Of a DNA stretch of 64,000 bases, positions 21,642-34,093 are shown piece after piece (the first letter of the stretch is position 1; each line of letters starts with the position of its first letter). Where the stretch lies: NCBI GenBank assembly GCA_032433595.1, contig JASWJB010000006.1, positions 62,001 to 126,000 on the forward strand, written 5' to 3'. The notes beneath the pieces were generated by a model, which was given only the letters and a program-made list of their open reading frames with translations, did no database searches and was not told where the DNA came from. The position numbers were made by a program, and so were the translations under genes. This DNA is from Conoideocrella luteorostrata. Lineage: Eukaryota; Ascomycota; Sordariomycetes; Hypocreales; Clavicipitaceae.

Positions 21642-23206
21642 CGACGTCCGTAGGGCTGAGTCGGGGGGTGCTTATTGTGGACAGCCGCTGCCGCAGTGCT
21701 GGTAAGAAAAGCGAACGGGCTGGCTGAGCCTAAACAGGAAATTTTACACCCTAGCGAAGGCAAATGAGTGGCTTCTTGCTGGGGGGATGATGGTGGGAGC
21801 CTGCGGAGTATTCGGCTTGGAAATTTGAAAAAAACAAGGATGCACGCTGACGCTTGTTGCTCCGCAGGCAGGTACGAGTTGTCCGTTTGTATACTACGTC
21901 AGCCGTCCTGTCTCAGCCATTATTTGTCTAAGACACCAATCGTCAGCATTACGCTCACATTCAATGCAAGGCGGCAGAGTAAGATCTGGTGACACGTAGC
22001 CACGCGGGTCAAGAAAAGGGTGGCCGCCTGCATCACAGCTATCGTAATTGGAGCTTGATGTTGATAAAAATTACATTCACGTACGGAGTAGATATTATCT
22101 CTCTCAATTACACTACTACGTCGGTCAAGTGTAGATTTAATCCATCTATTATTACAGAGTAGTCCCCCGTAAAATGGTGGATGATAGTTGACTAGCAGCT
22201 TTTTCCTTGACCCGCGTAGTAGACCCACAGCGAGTCTTAGGCCTAGCAGCGCGAGTGCCGGCACAACAGCCGGCTTTTCCATCTCCCGAGACGGCAGAGG
22301 CTTTTCGCTGCAAGATGGCATCACGTTCCGTGTGGGCGCGCAACATGGGCCTTTACATGTTCCACACGAAGAGTGACAGCTGGCACCGTGAGCGTGGGAG
22401 TCATATGCCGGTGCATCCGTAGAGATCTTAGTGCTTGTGTTTCTAGGAAAGAGCAAATGACGGCCAGCCTCATCTAGTATAGACGGGCACGGATTGCAAC
22501 CCTAGTTTGACGGATGTGGACTCTCCGCTGGCAATCGTGTGCATGGGGCTGTCCTGATTCCGCCATATACGCGGCTGAAGTGTCCGTATTCCGTTTTTTT
22601 TTTTTTTTGGAAATGCGCTGGGGCGATTTCTTCACTAACAACACGGTAGGCCCACCACAGAACCACGACCCATGTCGATATGTCATGGAAAGCTGCAAAA
22701 CGCGATCGCCGTCAGCTTGCCTTCAACAAGCTTTGGAGTACTCCGTAATTACAACCAAGCCACTGCTTATTGAGTCAGTCGCATCATAGAAATCTTTTAT
22801 CCACTATTGTGATGAGTTGTGCCAGTGTGGCACTTACCAAGAAGACAAAGTCCCCGCTCCATCCGTCGCCCCTTTTCATGCTGTAAGATCAATACTACAA
22901 TGTCCTACAGATTTCTCCCCTTTGCCGTACTAATAGAGGATACTATGGCCGGAGGGCATTGGCATTAGCCAGTTTGCAGTCGAGACGAGATACTGCAAGC
23001 TAAGTCAATCTTTTATTTTTATTTTGTATTTTTCTCCTTTGTGTGGGCGACATTCAAATCTTGGTCACAGAGCTGCACGTCTCAGTCCTTACCGCTGCGG
23101 TTCATAGACCGCCAGTGCAGTGCCTGTGCTCCATGTTACACGGGACCTCATAATAACTCAAAACCCAACTGCGGATTGCCTGGCAGTAACGGGTACAAGA
23201 ATAACC

Positions 23207-24748
23207 ATGTCCGTGTCTAGTAGTGAGAGGGAAAAGCTACCCGAGTTCCAAGTCCTATTCGAGAGCGATGATCCGGACGACCCCCAGAACTGGCCAGCAT
23301 GGTACAAAGCATGGACAATTGGGACAGTTTCTTTCTGCTCCTTGGTCGTTGTTCTGTACAGCACAAGCTACATCGGCTCCGTGTCTGGTCTGCAGGAGGA
23401 ATTCCATGTGTCGCGACTGGTGACGACCATGGGCATGACCACGTACCTCGTGGGACTCGCTTTTGGCAGTCTTGTCATGGCACCGATGAGCGAGCTGTAT
23501 GGCCGCCGCATCATATATATCTCTTGCCTATGTGTTTGGGCTGTCTGCATATTTCCTTGTGGCGCGGCCCAGTCTGTAGTGGGCGTCCTCGTGCCTCGTC
23601 TTTTCAGGTATGTTTCTATGATTTGGTAAAACCATCTACACAAACCGTTGTTGACTCGCCCTCTGATAGTGGGTTTTTTGGTGCCGCCCTGGTCAGCAAC
23701 GGGCCGGGAACTGTTGTCGACGTTTGCAAGCCGAAGCATCTCGCCATGGGTATGTCAGTGTATAGTCTCGGGCCGTTCAATGGGCCAGTTCTCGGTCCGT
23801 TAGTGGGCGGGTTTGTCTTCCAGTACCTGGGATGGCGTTGGACAAATTGGGTGATTCTGATCTTGGGCGGCTTTTCCATTGCCATAATGTTGACCGTCAA
23901 GGAGACGTACGCCCCGGAAATCCTGAAGCGGAGAGTGGCCCGTATGCAGTACCAGTCGGGAAACAAGCAGTGGTGGTGTCAGTATGACCAGGAGTGCTCA
24001 TCTATGGAACTGATTTGGAAAAACTTGAGTCGGCCGCTCGTGCTGTTTTTTACGGAGCCTATCGTGTGGTTCATCAATGTTTGGTAAGTGTCCCCCTTTT
24101 GGCCTTGGTTCTTTTGTGAGCTCAACTAATACCATCACAAGGAACGCGCTCATCTACGGCATGCTGTATCTATGCTTCATCGCATACCCCATCGTCTTCT
24201 CCGAGCACCGCGGCTGGGGCCCCGCAAAGTCCGGACTATCTTACCTCGGAATCGGTGTCGGCATCGTGCTCGCCGTGCTGAGTGAACCTATTATTCGACG
24301 CCTAATCAACGCACAACCTCGCAATCCCACGACAGGCAAGCCATATCCGGAGGCTGCTGCTCTAGTAATGGCAATTGGGGCCGTTCTGACACCCATCGGC
24401 CAATTTGGCTTCTCCTGGACCGGTCTGCCACAGAGTATCCATTGGGCGATCCCGATATGCTTCGGCATTCCTTTCGGTGCGGGCAATACCTTGAGCTTTG
24501 TCTACTCATCCAACTACCTGGCAGGTTCATACGGAATCTTCGCAGCGAGCGCATTGGCCAGCAACGCCATCATTCGAAGTTTTTTTGGAGCTTTCTTACC
24601 TCTGGCAGGGACGAAAATGTACGCGGCTCTGACGCCGCAGATAGCTGGGACGCTGTGTGGAGCGCTCCAGATTGTCATGATACCGATTCCTTTAGTGTTT
24701 TGGAGATGGGGGCATAAAATCCGCGAAAGGAGCAAGCTGATTCAGTAA
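23207..24748 (+). CDS. MFS transporter, DHA1 multidrug/polyamine type (473 aa)
   Basis: There are three exons: 23207-23607, 23670-24083 and 24142-24748. The introns are GT-AG (62 and 58 nt) and keep phase. The N-terminus is polar (FESDDPDDPQNWPAWYKAW), the signature lead-in of fungal DHA1 transporters, followed by 12 hydrophobic helices. The motif after TM2-3 reads FGSLVMAPMSELYGRR. Further blocks are GFFGAALVSNGPGTVVDV, LGPLVGGFVFQYLGWRWTNW and GIPFGAGNTLSFVYSSNYL. It is expected to be a proton-coupled exporter in the plasma membrane; relatives export drugs, polyamines or fungal metabolites. I start at ATG 23207 because the family's acidic leader follows directly. It lies 15 kb from the PKS cluster, so a role in exporting its product is not implied. 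Confidence 0.88.
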
Positions 24749-26238
24749 CGGTGTACGGACAATCCGACGACACATACTGCTTTGTGCTCAATCGCAGCAA
24801 GACAAAAAAAACAAAGTGCTGTGTCCTAACCGGGGCAAGATATTTTGCGGAGTTGGAAGATGCATTTGGGATGGATTCATTTAGAGGCGTTATGGAAATT
24901 GCATTGAAACACGACTTTGGAGGCTGAAGCCTGGCGGGTCCATAGGTTTAGGGTAGACGCAACACGGTGCATTTGGAATGTAAACTCTCGAGCTGTCAGG
25001 CTTCGCATGTGCATTGTTTCTGACCTCACCTTCCCGAAGCCATTATGTCTTGCCAATGAAGCGCAAAGCTTAGCGGGGTGACATTATCTGTTGACAAGAG
25101 AACTACGGAGTAGTCAAGTGCAAGTTGTAAGAACGCCGAGAAGACGACATCCGCCCCTCTCGCGGTTCGCTTCAAAATGATTACGCAAACCCAGCCCTTC
25201 TTCACTGGCGAAGCAGCTGCGTATATTTGGTACAGAGCGCTGTCGAGCGACGGTGCTCGAAACGTGATTTTGCAGAACAAAGCTGGCTGGTTTGAGCTCG
25301 ATACGGTCGCAACAGAACAGAACACGATGCGCTATTTCCTGTCCAGTTCTCTACAACGCCTGCGAAATTACCCTCTCTTCTTTCTCCCTGTGCTGGATGT
25401 GTTATCCCCGCAACATGTGGTTGGTGTACTGCGTACTCCGTAGAGAAGACCAGATAAGCGCAACTCCACTATCTCGCAAACGCGCATTCATTTTGCCAGC
25501 TAGTTATGCCGTTCACACCTCTGGGACAACAGCTATGAAAGAGGAGCCATGGGCTCGCACGCTACCCAAGCGAGTGCGCCATGAGCCTTCCGCATGCTCG
25601 GTATCTGCTGAGGGTTTTGCCCGGTACATTCACGCACGACTCAGGTTCGAGATTCTCCGTTTGCGGCTCCGGCGGGGCTGCGACTTTCGCTCGGAAAACT
25701 TCGGCGGCTGATCTCATTGGGTTCCCTGCCAAGGGCTGGCTATCAACTGCCGTGCACACCCGCTGAGCGACTGAGTTTCCGCCATCTGTTTAGTTCACTC
25801 GCCCACTCACTCACTCACTCACTCCACTCATTTGCTCGGTTTTCGTCCGGCCGATTCTCGTCCGTCCACGTACGGCTCAGAGCCAAAGTACGGGCTTCTG
25901 TAGGCACATGCCAAATTTATTCTTGACACTCTAGCTCCCGGAAATCGTGGAGCGTGCCATTGGCGGATTGGAGGCGCCCGCCCGGAGCAGAAGATGGCAG
26001 CCAATGAACCCACTGGCCATTTCCGCTTATGGACACAACCCATCTTGTCTGCGGAGGAAAATCTGATGTCATCCCGAGGTCGGCAGAGCCGGGTATCCAG
26101 TCAACTAGGGCTAGCTTGACGTTCAAATACTTACTTTTCGCTTCGACGGTATTTTCTGGTTGCTTTTTTTTTTTTCTTGCCGGAAAAGTTCTAGAGTACC
26201 GAGTTTAGTATGAGTGTATTTATCCACATCAATTGGCT
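24749..26238. other. Spacer between MFS and NDH-2 genes
   Basis: No gene is recognised. It includes exact TACGGAGTA-type words at 25104 and 25434, and a (CTCA)n-like microsatellite near 25800-25825. Overlapping frames at 25177-25926 carry no motif. Confidence 0.55.
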
Positions 26239-27788
26239 ATGATGGAGGGTCTCTCGCGACTACATTGTCGGTCGGTGCTGAGACGCTCGCACGACGCAGT
26301 ATCTACATTTCATCTCTCTCTTAAGTCATTACCGTTGAGTCAACGACACGCCAGTACCTCCACGAGCGGTAAGAGCACATCAAATCTGCAACAGGGAGCT
26401 TTCCGCTACGTTGAAAAATAAAGAAAATAAAGAAATGGTAAATTAATTGCGCAGCAGCCTCTCACAGGGAACGCATAGTCGTTCTAGGCTCCGGATGGGC
26501 CGGCTACGCCGCCGCCAGAACCATCTCACCTTCCAAGGCCAGCAGGATTCTTATTTCGCCCCGGTCTCACTTCGCCTTTACCCCCTTGCTTGCATCTACG
26601 TCTGTTGGGACCCTCGAGTTTCGCACCGCCATTGAGCCGGTGCGCCGCCTCGGCCTGGATGAGTTTCACCAGGCGTGGGCGTCAAGTATTGACTTTGAGA
26701 ATAAGGTCATCCGTGTGGAGGCAAACGAGCGAGGGGACGTCAGTGCAGCGACGAACACGCCCCAGATCAAGGGCAAGGAATTTGACGTGCCCTATGATAA
26801 ACTAATCATCGCCGTGGGCTGCTATAGCCAGACCTTTGGCATCGAGGGCGTCAAGCAGCATGCTCACTTCCTCAGGGATGTGGGCGACGCGAGGGCCATC
26901 CGGCTGCAGATTCTGCAGGCGTTTGAGACGGCTGACCTACCGACCACAAGCGACGAGGAAAGAAAGAAGCTCCTCCATTTTGCCATCGTGGGTGGGGGGC
27001 CAACCGGCATCGAGTTCGCGGCCGAGCTGCATGACCTTATCAAGGACGATCTCTCTAGAATGTACCACCCAAGCCTTCTGGAGAATTGTGCCATCACCGT
27101 CTACGATATTGCACCCAAAGTCCTTCCCATGTTTGACGCCAAGCTGGCCGCTTATGCGACCGAGACCTTCAAGCGGCAGGGCATCCGTGTGAAGACTGAG
27201 CACCATCTGACCCGCATCCGCCGCGAGAGTAGACACCTCATGCTGCAAATCAAGGAAGAGCCTGAAGAGGTTGGAGCCTGCATCGTCGTGTGGAGTACCG
27301 GCCTGATGCAGAACCCGCTCGTTGAGCAGCTCGTCAGCACCGGGCCGATCGCGAAGGATCCCAAGACTGGCGGCATCGTCACCAACGCCCACTTGCAAGT
27401 GCAGCTCAAGTCTGCAGAGGGGCAGTCGGAAACCACGACGACGCTCAAGGACGTATACGCCATCGGGGACTGCATTGCCGTCCAGGGCGCACACTATCCC
27501 GCCACCGCGCAAGTGGCCTCCCAGCAGGCCGTGTATCTGGGGAAGCAGTTGAACAAGTCTAATGGCTTCGCAAAGCCCTTCAGCTTTAGAAACTGGGGTG
27601 TAATGACATACTTGGGTGGCTGGAGGGCGATTCATCAGAGTGATGCTGATAACTTGAAGGGCTGGGCGGCCTGGGTGCTGTGGCGGACTGCGTATCTGAC
27701 CAGAAGCATGAGTATAAGAAATAAAATTATGATCCAGGTGTACTGGGTCATTACATGGGTATTTGGGCGAGACATTTCACGCTTTTGA
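26239..27788 (+). CDS. Type II (alternative) NADH:ubiquinone oxidoreductase, mitochondrial (487 aa)
   Basis: Exon 1 (26239-26368) encodes a basic, Ser-rich presequence (MMEGLSRLHCRSVLRRSHDA). An intron at 26369-26454 (GTAAGA...GCGCAG) leads into exon 2 with the first dinucleotide fold RIVVLGSGWAGYAAAR, then RSHFAFTPLLASTSVGTLEF. The second nucleotide-binding fold is FAIVGGGPTGIEFAAEL, and the FAD site is LKDVYAIGDCIAV. The C-terminus ends with a hydrophobic amphipathic region, as usual for membrane attachment. This single-subunit enzyme oxidises NADH and reduces ubiquinone at the inner mitochondrial membrane without pumping protons. No EF-hand insert is seen. The intron could also be drawn to a later CAG, but only the chosen pair is in frame with canonical GT. 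The gene looks intact. Confidence 0.88.
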
Positions 27789-30247
27789 GTTTTGTTAGCA
27801 TAGAGGTACGCGCAAGCGTTTTGGCTCCCATGAACGCACCACACAAATAGATATTCATGACTATCCTTCCGTAATCAAGCATTTAGACATCACTGCTCAT
27901 TAGTACAATGTGAGCTCGATTGAACAAGTGGCCAAATTCCTTGTCGTATTCTAAACTGTGCGTTCACTTTCGAAATAATCCCAAAAGGGCGCTATTTTTT
28001 AGGCCATATTGTACTCGCAGTAGCCTGTTGCCATCAACTCAGTGTTGAGCATCATGGAAGCGTCACAGCGACTGCCTCCGCACAAGATTTTTTCATTCGC
28101 TTACCCACTTTAATGTAGGCACTCAAAACAACCTCGAACAAAGCAGGCACGCCTTCGGACCCAGATTTTAAAGCTTTACTGCCCAACACTGTATGTTGCT
28201 GGTAGAAAGTCCTTAGTTTTGGTATGAGGGCTCCATAGAAGTGAGACAGAACCAAACGTCTATAAGAAGATAGTGTATTCTTGGTCCTGATCTCAACAGC
28301 GTTAGAAGGCCTAAACATCGTATACTCTCAGGCTGTGGAAGCAGTAATCGATTACAGTTATAGCTGACATAGGACCCTGACGAGATATCGCTATCAAGAA
28401 TGTGATCACAGTAATCTGCTACCGGTAGCCTCCAGTCGAATAATCATGCGGCAAAGATATTTGACGTGCTGCTCCTATGCTGCGAGGGCCGTAGCTGGTT
28501 GCTGGGCGATGTAAGAAGTAATGTGCTGGCTTCATCTAGAGGGATGGAGATTCGGCACATAGACAATCGATTTGAACTCGTGTAAGGCTTCTCAATAGAC
28601 ATGTATGTTCGTAAAATAATTCAAAAACAGCGAGGCCTACTCAATTGAATATGCTCGTTTAATTCTTCTGCTGAGCAGGCGGTTCTGACCTCTTACAGCT
28701 AGGACTAGTCACGTCTCGTGCGATCCCCTTGGGATTTGGACCTGTAAGATAAAATTTCGAGCTCACTAAATATTATTTAGTGAATGTAGTATATACATGA
28801 TATATTTTCCGTTGCAGGATAAGTTAAGTTTCAACAAGTGCATGTGTTACCACACCAGTTATTAGGCTGAGAGAATGGACCGACTGCAGCAGCCACCCAA
28901 CACTAGCTAGAAAGTGAACCTATATGATACGCGCTCAGTTATTTAAAGAGAGCAATGTAAATTCAATTCGGTCGTAGAGTTAGGTAGAGACCCAACGTTC
29001 CCTGCAGTGACCTCGTAGACTACGAGAACATACGGTTAACAGTTCTATGCGGGATTGTCGAATGCAAACACTCTTCAAAGTATGAATATGAACATAACAG
29101 ACGCAGGAGTACATGTTGTCCACCAAAAGCAAACAACCCCAACACACGTATTCCGGTTGGTGTCTGACACACAACCAGCAACGCAAGTTCAATTCTGTGA
29201 CAAGTCGCACAAGAGACCCAACCCATTTCATAGGGACTTTCCGTATAACAAGATCAAACGGTCTAGTAACTCAGGAAAGTGTTGCCGGGCATTTGCACAT
29301 TTCAACAAAGCAATTCAGCCACTGGGGCATGGCTCTCAATAAAGACACGGTTGGAGTGTTTAAGGAAGCTCGTTCATCTACTTGGACGGCCAGGCCAGAA
29401 CCCTTCTTACAGCTAATTTATTTGATCTGATCAATTCGGCCAAGTCCAAAGTCCAAAATTCACGCCTAGAGGCCCACACAACATGCCATCTGGAATTATC
29501 CAAAATAAGAGCACCAATTCCCCTCCGGCTCTTTCGGACGGACGACTGCTGTCTTCGTCCCTTGCAGATCGCTACGACGCACTCGGTACGTTTTGGTATG
29601 CTACGCGAGCCACCGGAATGGACCAGCCAAAACGTCTAGAGCCGGCCCGGGATGCGCGCTTGGAGGCTCTCGGAATTACACGAGCCAGTAACAGATGACG
29701 GTTTTCCCCATGCTGTCAGAGAATGACCTCCTTGTTTGGTTCATGCACCGAGTCAGTCAGCAAGCCGCGGGCTGCATACTAGTAGCACAGGGGAAGCTGA
29801 GCCCCACATAGCGGGGTAGCGGCCAACCGTATCGGCATTGTGAGTTCGAAAACGTCACCCCGCGGGACTACGGAGTACTTTGCACAGGAAATCCAAGACA
29901 GTGTCACCCATCAGCACGGGCGTCAAACAAATTGGCCGGTGACGGCACGGGCCTGTGAAACATAAGAAGCGACTGAGGATGATTTGAATCGACTAATCTG
30001 ACGGGTCATCTGACTGCAATACGGTCGCGGCTAGGGTAGATAAGGCCCCATTGCAAGACGTAAAGGCCACACCGTTTTATCACACAGTTTGTAGTACAAC
30101 TCTCTCCGTCGACATCGACACATTAAACCGGCGCATCTGCCGCGCCGCATGTGCTGCACCGCATGTGTCGCACCGTCGGCGTCGTGATGTGATGTGATGT
30201 GATGTGAATGAGTTTTCGAGCTTGAGTGATTCTCTTCATCCTGCACC
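27789..30247. other. Spacer without recognisable genes
   Basis: Short frames only. It contains dispersed repeat B (29135-29220) and one exact TACGGAGTA at 29869. A GTGAT microsatellite run (about 30180-30210) lies just upstream of the fungalysin gene. Confidence 0.55.
29135..29220 (-). repeat. Dispersed repeat B, copy 3
   Basis: On the minus strand it reads GGGTCTCTTGTGCGAC..., then the GTTGCTGGTTGTGTGTCAGAC core and a TACGTGTGTTGGGGTTG stretch. It is the reverse-oriented relative of 2418-2510. Confidence 0.55.
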
Positions 30248-32627
30248 ATGATTTTTTGGGAAATGCTCGTCATTCTTGGCAGCGTTGTTCCACAGGCGCA
30301 CTCGGTCGCTAAACCACGACAACATGGCGTAAATCTGCACCAATACCGGCCTCGAACGTCCTCCACCTACACTCCCTCACACGAGGTGCGCCATGACATG
30401 CTTCCGACGACGAAAGGCTTCAAAGCATCGGCCGCCAAAGGTGAGTCCGCATACATCGACATTGCAACTAGAACCGTGAGGTTGTCCGCACCAGACAGTC
30501 AATTCCGTCTGATAGACGACCATTATGTCGATACCGATGGCATTGCCCATGTGCATTTTACGCAGACGCTGCATGGTATAGATATCGATAATACCAATTT
30601 TAAAGTCAACGTAGGTCTGCACTGTTCACTATCGATAATCACGCAGTTTGTTAATCATGGCAATGAATCAGGTCAGATCAGACGGAACCATCATTTCGTA
30701 CGGCCATAGCTTCATCAAACACCCAGTGAACGTTGAAAATCCCCTCGTGAAACGAAGGTTCTCCGATCCCCATGAAGCGCTAAAGGGGGCCATTGAAGTT
30801 TTAGGCCTCCCTGCACATTTAGCACAAACGACGCCAACCCCGGTGAGCGGAAGTGAAAGAAGCTTTTCTTTTAGCAGCACTCACCACAATCAGTCAAAAC
30901 CCCAGGCACACCTGCTTTATTATGCACTGCCCAATGGGACTCTGGCACTCACCTGGCGCCTTGAGACCGATCTTGGCGATAGATGGCTGCAGAGCTACGT
31001 TGATGCCGTCTCCAGCAAAGAAGTCCATGCGGTTGTTAATTACGTTGCACATGCAACAGACGTATCTTTCCAGGTGTACGAATTTGGCGCCAAAGACCCT
31101 ACAGAACAAGAACGCAAGATTGTGACCAATCCCTGGAACATAGAGTCGTCACCCTTCGGTTGGATGAGCAAAGATAAGGGCAGGCTAGCCGGCAACAACG
31201 TCAACGTCATTGTCAACGGGCAAGAGTTGGAAGGTCTGGGGCGGAGCGGAAAGTTTGTGTACGAATACAGTGCACAAGATCAGGACCTGTCGCAATATTC
31301 TGCTGCCTCGGCCACTCAATTATTCTACACCTGTAACGTATACCATGATATTTTGTACAAGCTTGGTTTTAATGAAAAGGCCGGAAATTTTCAGTTGACC
31401 AGCAACAAAGGCCATATACACGAGGGAGACTATATTGTCGCGAACGCACAAGATCACAGCGGTACGAATAATGCCAACTTCGCGACACCGGTGAAAGGGC
31501 AAACACCACGAATGAACATGTACCCGTGGAAAGATTCAAATAATGGCGGTGGGTTTACTCGAGATGGCGGTGGGGTTGCTCGAGATGTCGGTGGGGTTAC
31601 TCGAGATGGCGCCTTTGATGCCGCCATCGTCATTCACGAGTTTACACATGGCCGTACGTTGCCCCGTCTCGCACACTTCCCGCGTCTTGTCTGCATTGAA
31701 TCTTCAATTTTTTCATTCGAATCTTGGAAGGCTTAAATGAGTATGTCGTGGTACGCTATACTAACGTCGTGTGCAATAGTGTCCAATCGCCTAACTGGTG
31801 GCCCTTCGAGGGCAGATTGCCTGCAAGACGGCGAGTCCGCTGGAATGGGGGAGGGTTGGTCCGACTTTATGGCCCTTGCCGCCCTTCTCAAACCCACAGA
31901 CAAACGCAGTACTGATATTCCCTTCTCAACATGGGCTGTGGGTAACGAGAGGGGTATCCGCCAATATCCATATTCGACCAAAACATCAGTAAATCCGCTC
32001 TCGTTCGAGAGCCTGCAACAAATTAAAGAACCACACGAAGTGGGTACTGTTTGGTGTACAATGTTATACGAGGTACTGGTGAACCTTATGGAAAAGCATG
32101 GATATACTCCTAACATAATTCCCGAATACGGCGGAGAGCATGCACAGGCTCCCAAAGGCGGAAGACATCTGGCAATGAAACTGGTCATGACCGGTATGAA
32201 ATTCCAGCCTTGCCACCCGGACTTCGTCTCGGCTCGGACTGCTATCTTGGACGCCGATAAAGAACTCACCAAAGGTTCAAATCGTTGTGCGATTTTGGAG
32301 GGTTTTGCCAAGCGTGGACTTGGCTTAGGAGCACGATCGGGAGCGTACCAGAACAACTATGAAGTTGGTAAAGGTTGCAAGCCGCCAGATAGAACCGAGC
32401 AAGGCGGAGGAGAACAAGGCGGAGAAGAACAAGGCGGAGAAGAACAAGGCGAAGGCGGATGGAACTCAGGCGGAGGGGGATCAGGCGGAGGGAGACCAAG
32501 CGGAGGGAGCTCAGGCGGAGGGAGACCAGGCGGATGGAGCTCAGGCGGAGGGGGCTCAGGCGGATGGGGCTTACGAGGGAGACGTGTAGGTCATGTTTCT
32601 CGGCGTGGATCCCGGTCGGATGAGTAA
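30248..32627 (+). CDS. Fungalysin (M36) extracellular metallopeptidase with repeat insertion and Gly-rich tail (730 aa)
   Basis: Three exons (30248-30610, 30672-31653, 31780-32627) join in phase. The N-terminus (MIFWEMLVILGSVVPQAHS) is a signal peptide. A propeptide with FTP-like sequence follows (FRLIDDHYVDTDGIAHVHF; IISYGHSF). The zinc site HEFTH is at about residues 443-447, spanning toward LSNRLTGGP across intron 2, and GMGEGWSDF supplies the third ligand (Glu473). Immediately before the zinc helix are three 7-residue units (GGGFTRD, GGGVARD, VGGVTRD) from 21-bp repeats at 31545-31607, an addition to the usual family sequence. After the normal end a Gly/Glu/Ser/Arg-rich low-complexity tail of about 80 residues is added. 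Fungalysins are zymogens that digest extracellular protein such as collagen or elastin. Confidence 0.9.
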
Positions 32628-33412
32628 TGTTCACTTCGGGGTACGGCATTAAAGCATTTAGGACTCTTTGAGCGGGATTGGTTTTGGTTTTGATTAAGAG
32701 TGCAGCGCTTGTCAGTCCTGTACATATGTTAACAGGCTATTCATTTTCTTTCAAAAGCTATGTAGAAACGACCAGCTATCCAGGCGGAACATGTAGGGAT
32801 TTTCAATATATGTGATATTTACATCCTCTAGCATCTACATATGTGATTGTTGATTGTTGGACAAGGACATCTTAGATGCATCTAGGCATGTAAAAAAGCG
32901 ACCGACGGAAGAATTTAGCGTAAGCCGTATCCCATCGCTACCTGCAATTTGGTGAGTTTGGCTTGTTGGGCACATACATGCACAGGTTACGAACAGATTT
33001 GGGTTACTTGAACGGAATCTCTGGCATAGGTAAGGTCCGAATGAACCGTCGTAGACTTCGTGTCATTGCTCGTCATCAATCGTGAGACTGTATTCTTCAG
33101 ACCCACAAAAATACCTTTCTGGCCGAACTGTTTCATGTGTGCAAGTTATACGAGTGGTTTTATTACCGTTAGAACGGTAAGGTAGCGTGTCCCGCAACCG
33201 TCTGGAGGTTGGGTTTAAATGGAACAGCCTGAGCTACCGACCATCAGCAGGCCAACATTATGTCGAAGGGTTTTCCGCTTCGCAAATATGATAAAAGGCC
33301 GTGCCACCTCTCACTTGACAATGGCATAAGTCCTACCAAGTTACCTCTCAGCCCAACTGCAATAAGTTCAAAGAAACGTAACTTCTATTGTTATCTCTAT
33401 ATTTTATTCGAT
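32628..33412. other. Spacer between fungalysin and repeat-protein genes
   Basis: There is no gene. The last 150 bp are probably the promoter and leader of the next gene; an ATAAAAGG word lies at about 33290. Confidence 0.5.
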
Positions 33413-34093
33413 ATGAAGCTCTACATTGCGCTCCTTCCGCTTCTCGCGGCTTCGGGTTTGGCCAAACCTGTGAATCACCGGTCAGCTGAGTCAAACCAAG
33501 CTATTGAGTATGGCCAGGCCCATCACTCAGCAGTGTTAGAATCTCGTGCCAAGCCGAAGTCGGGGGAAGGGGATTCTGAATCAACTGAATCGACCGAATC
33601 AACTGAATCAACTGAATCGACTGGAACAACTGGAAAAAAGAAGGGAAAAAATACACCAGAAGAATTGCCGGACGCACCACCCAAGCACAATGAAGGGGGA
33701 TCTACGGGACCAGAGAATCAGGAGCCACCGGGTCCTAACGGGCCACCGGGTCCTAACGGGCCACCGGGTCCTAACGGGCCATCGGGTCCTAATGGGCCAC
33801 AAAGCTTCCCTCAGGGGCCACAAAGCTTTCCTCAGGGACCACAAAGCTTTCCTCAGGGGCCACAAAGCTTTCCTCAGGGACCACAAAGCTTTCCTCAGGG
33901 GCCACAAAGCTTTCCCCAGGGGCCACAGAGTTTTCCGTCACCGAACCCTGGGGAAAATGGGGGAGGTTATGGGGTAGCTTCCCCTGGCAAAAAACCTCAT
34001 GTTCATGGGGGATCGCAGCATCATACCAATAAGAAACCTTCTCGAGGATCGCAGCATCATCATCAGAATAGTGGCGGCTTTGGCAACGCATGA
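33413..34093 (+). CDS. Secreted Pro/Gly-rich tandem-repeat protein (226 aa)
   Basis: This is a single exon from ATG 33413. The frame is open 51 codons upstream, but MKLYIALLPLLAASGLA is a clean signal peptide. The mature part has a short N-terminal domain (KPVNHRSAESNQAIEYGQ), an acidic STE repeat block, four units of about GPPGPNG (18-bp DNA repeats at 33725-33795), then about seven units of GPQSFPQ (21-bp repeats to 33930). It ends with a His/Gly-rich tail (PHVHGGSQHH). The composition is collagen-like or hydrophilin-like, and it should be extracellular or wall-associated. No catalytic motif is present. It is not recognised as a named family. The identical repeat spacing implies unit-number polymorphism between strains. 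Minus-strand open frames over the repeats are shadows. Confidence 0.75.
   Translation: MKLYIALLPLLAASGLAKPVNHRSAESNQAIEYGQAHHSAVLESRAKPKSGEGDSESTESTESTESTESTGTTGKKKGKNTPEELPDAPPKHNEGGSTGPENQEPPGPNGPPGPNGPPGPNGPSGPNGPQSFPQGPQSFPQGPQSFPQGPQSFPQGPQSFPQGPQSFPQGPQSFPSPNPGENGGGYGVASPGKKPHVHGGSQHHTNKKPSRGSQHHHQNSGGFGNA
33725..33930 (+). repeat. Coding minisatellite (18-bp then 21-bp units)
   Basis: Four 18-bp units of the type CCACCGGGTCCTAACGGG are followed by six to seven 21-bp units containing CCACAAAGCTTTCCTCAGGG. Units are nearly identical, so they are recently amplified. All lengths are multiples of three, which preserves the frame. Confidence 0.85.

Larger units (their letters stand above)
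20679..23206. other. Long spacer with repeated palindromic motifs
   Basis: No gene is supported; frames are short and overlap on both strands. The spacer contains exact TACGGAGTA/TACTCCGTA words at 20803, 21301 (as the full palindrome), 22082 and 22739, and the hairpin at 21548-21641. A T16-type run lies near 22594. The last few hundred bases serve as promoter for the MFS gene. Confidence 0.55.

Noticed and set aside
26401..26470. Apparent AT-AG intron or lost splice donor in the NDH-2 gene
   Set aside because: A canonical donor GTAAGA at 26369 paired with GCGCAG at 26454 restores the frame, so no anomaly is needed.
32266..32649. Antisense Arg/Leu-rich frame over the fungalysin tail
   Set aside because: It is the mirror of the Gly-rich tandem repeats and has no independent start context or motif.
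33608..33907. Minus-strand open frame over the GPQSFPQ repeats
   Set aside because: It is a shadow created by repeats of length divisible by three; the plus strand has the signal peptide and sensible composition.
33725..33930. Regular repeats resembling a CRISPR array
   Set aside because: Units are contiguous 18- and 21-bp coding repeats without unique spacers, in a eukaryotic gene with a signal peptide.
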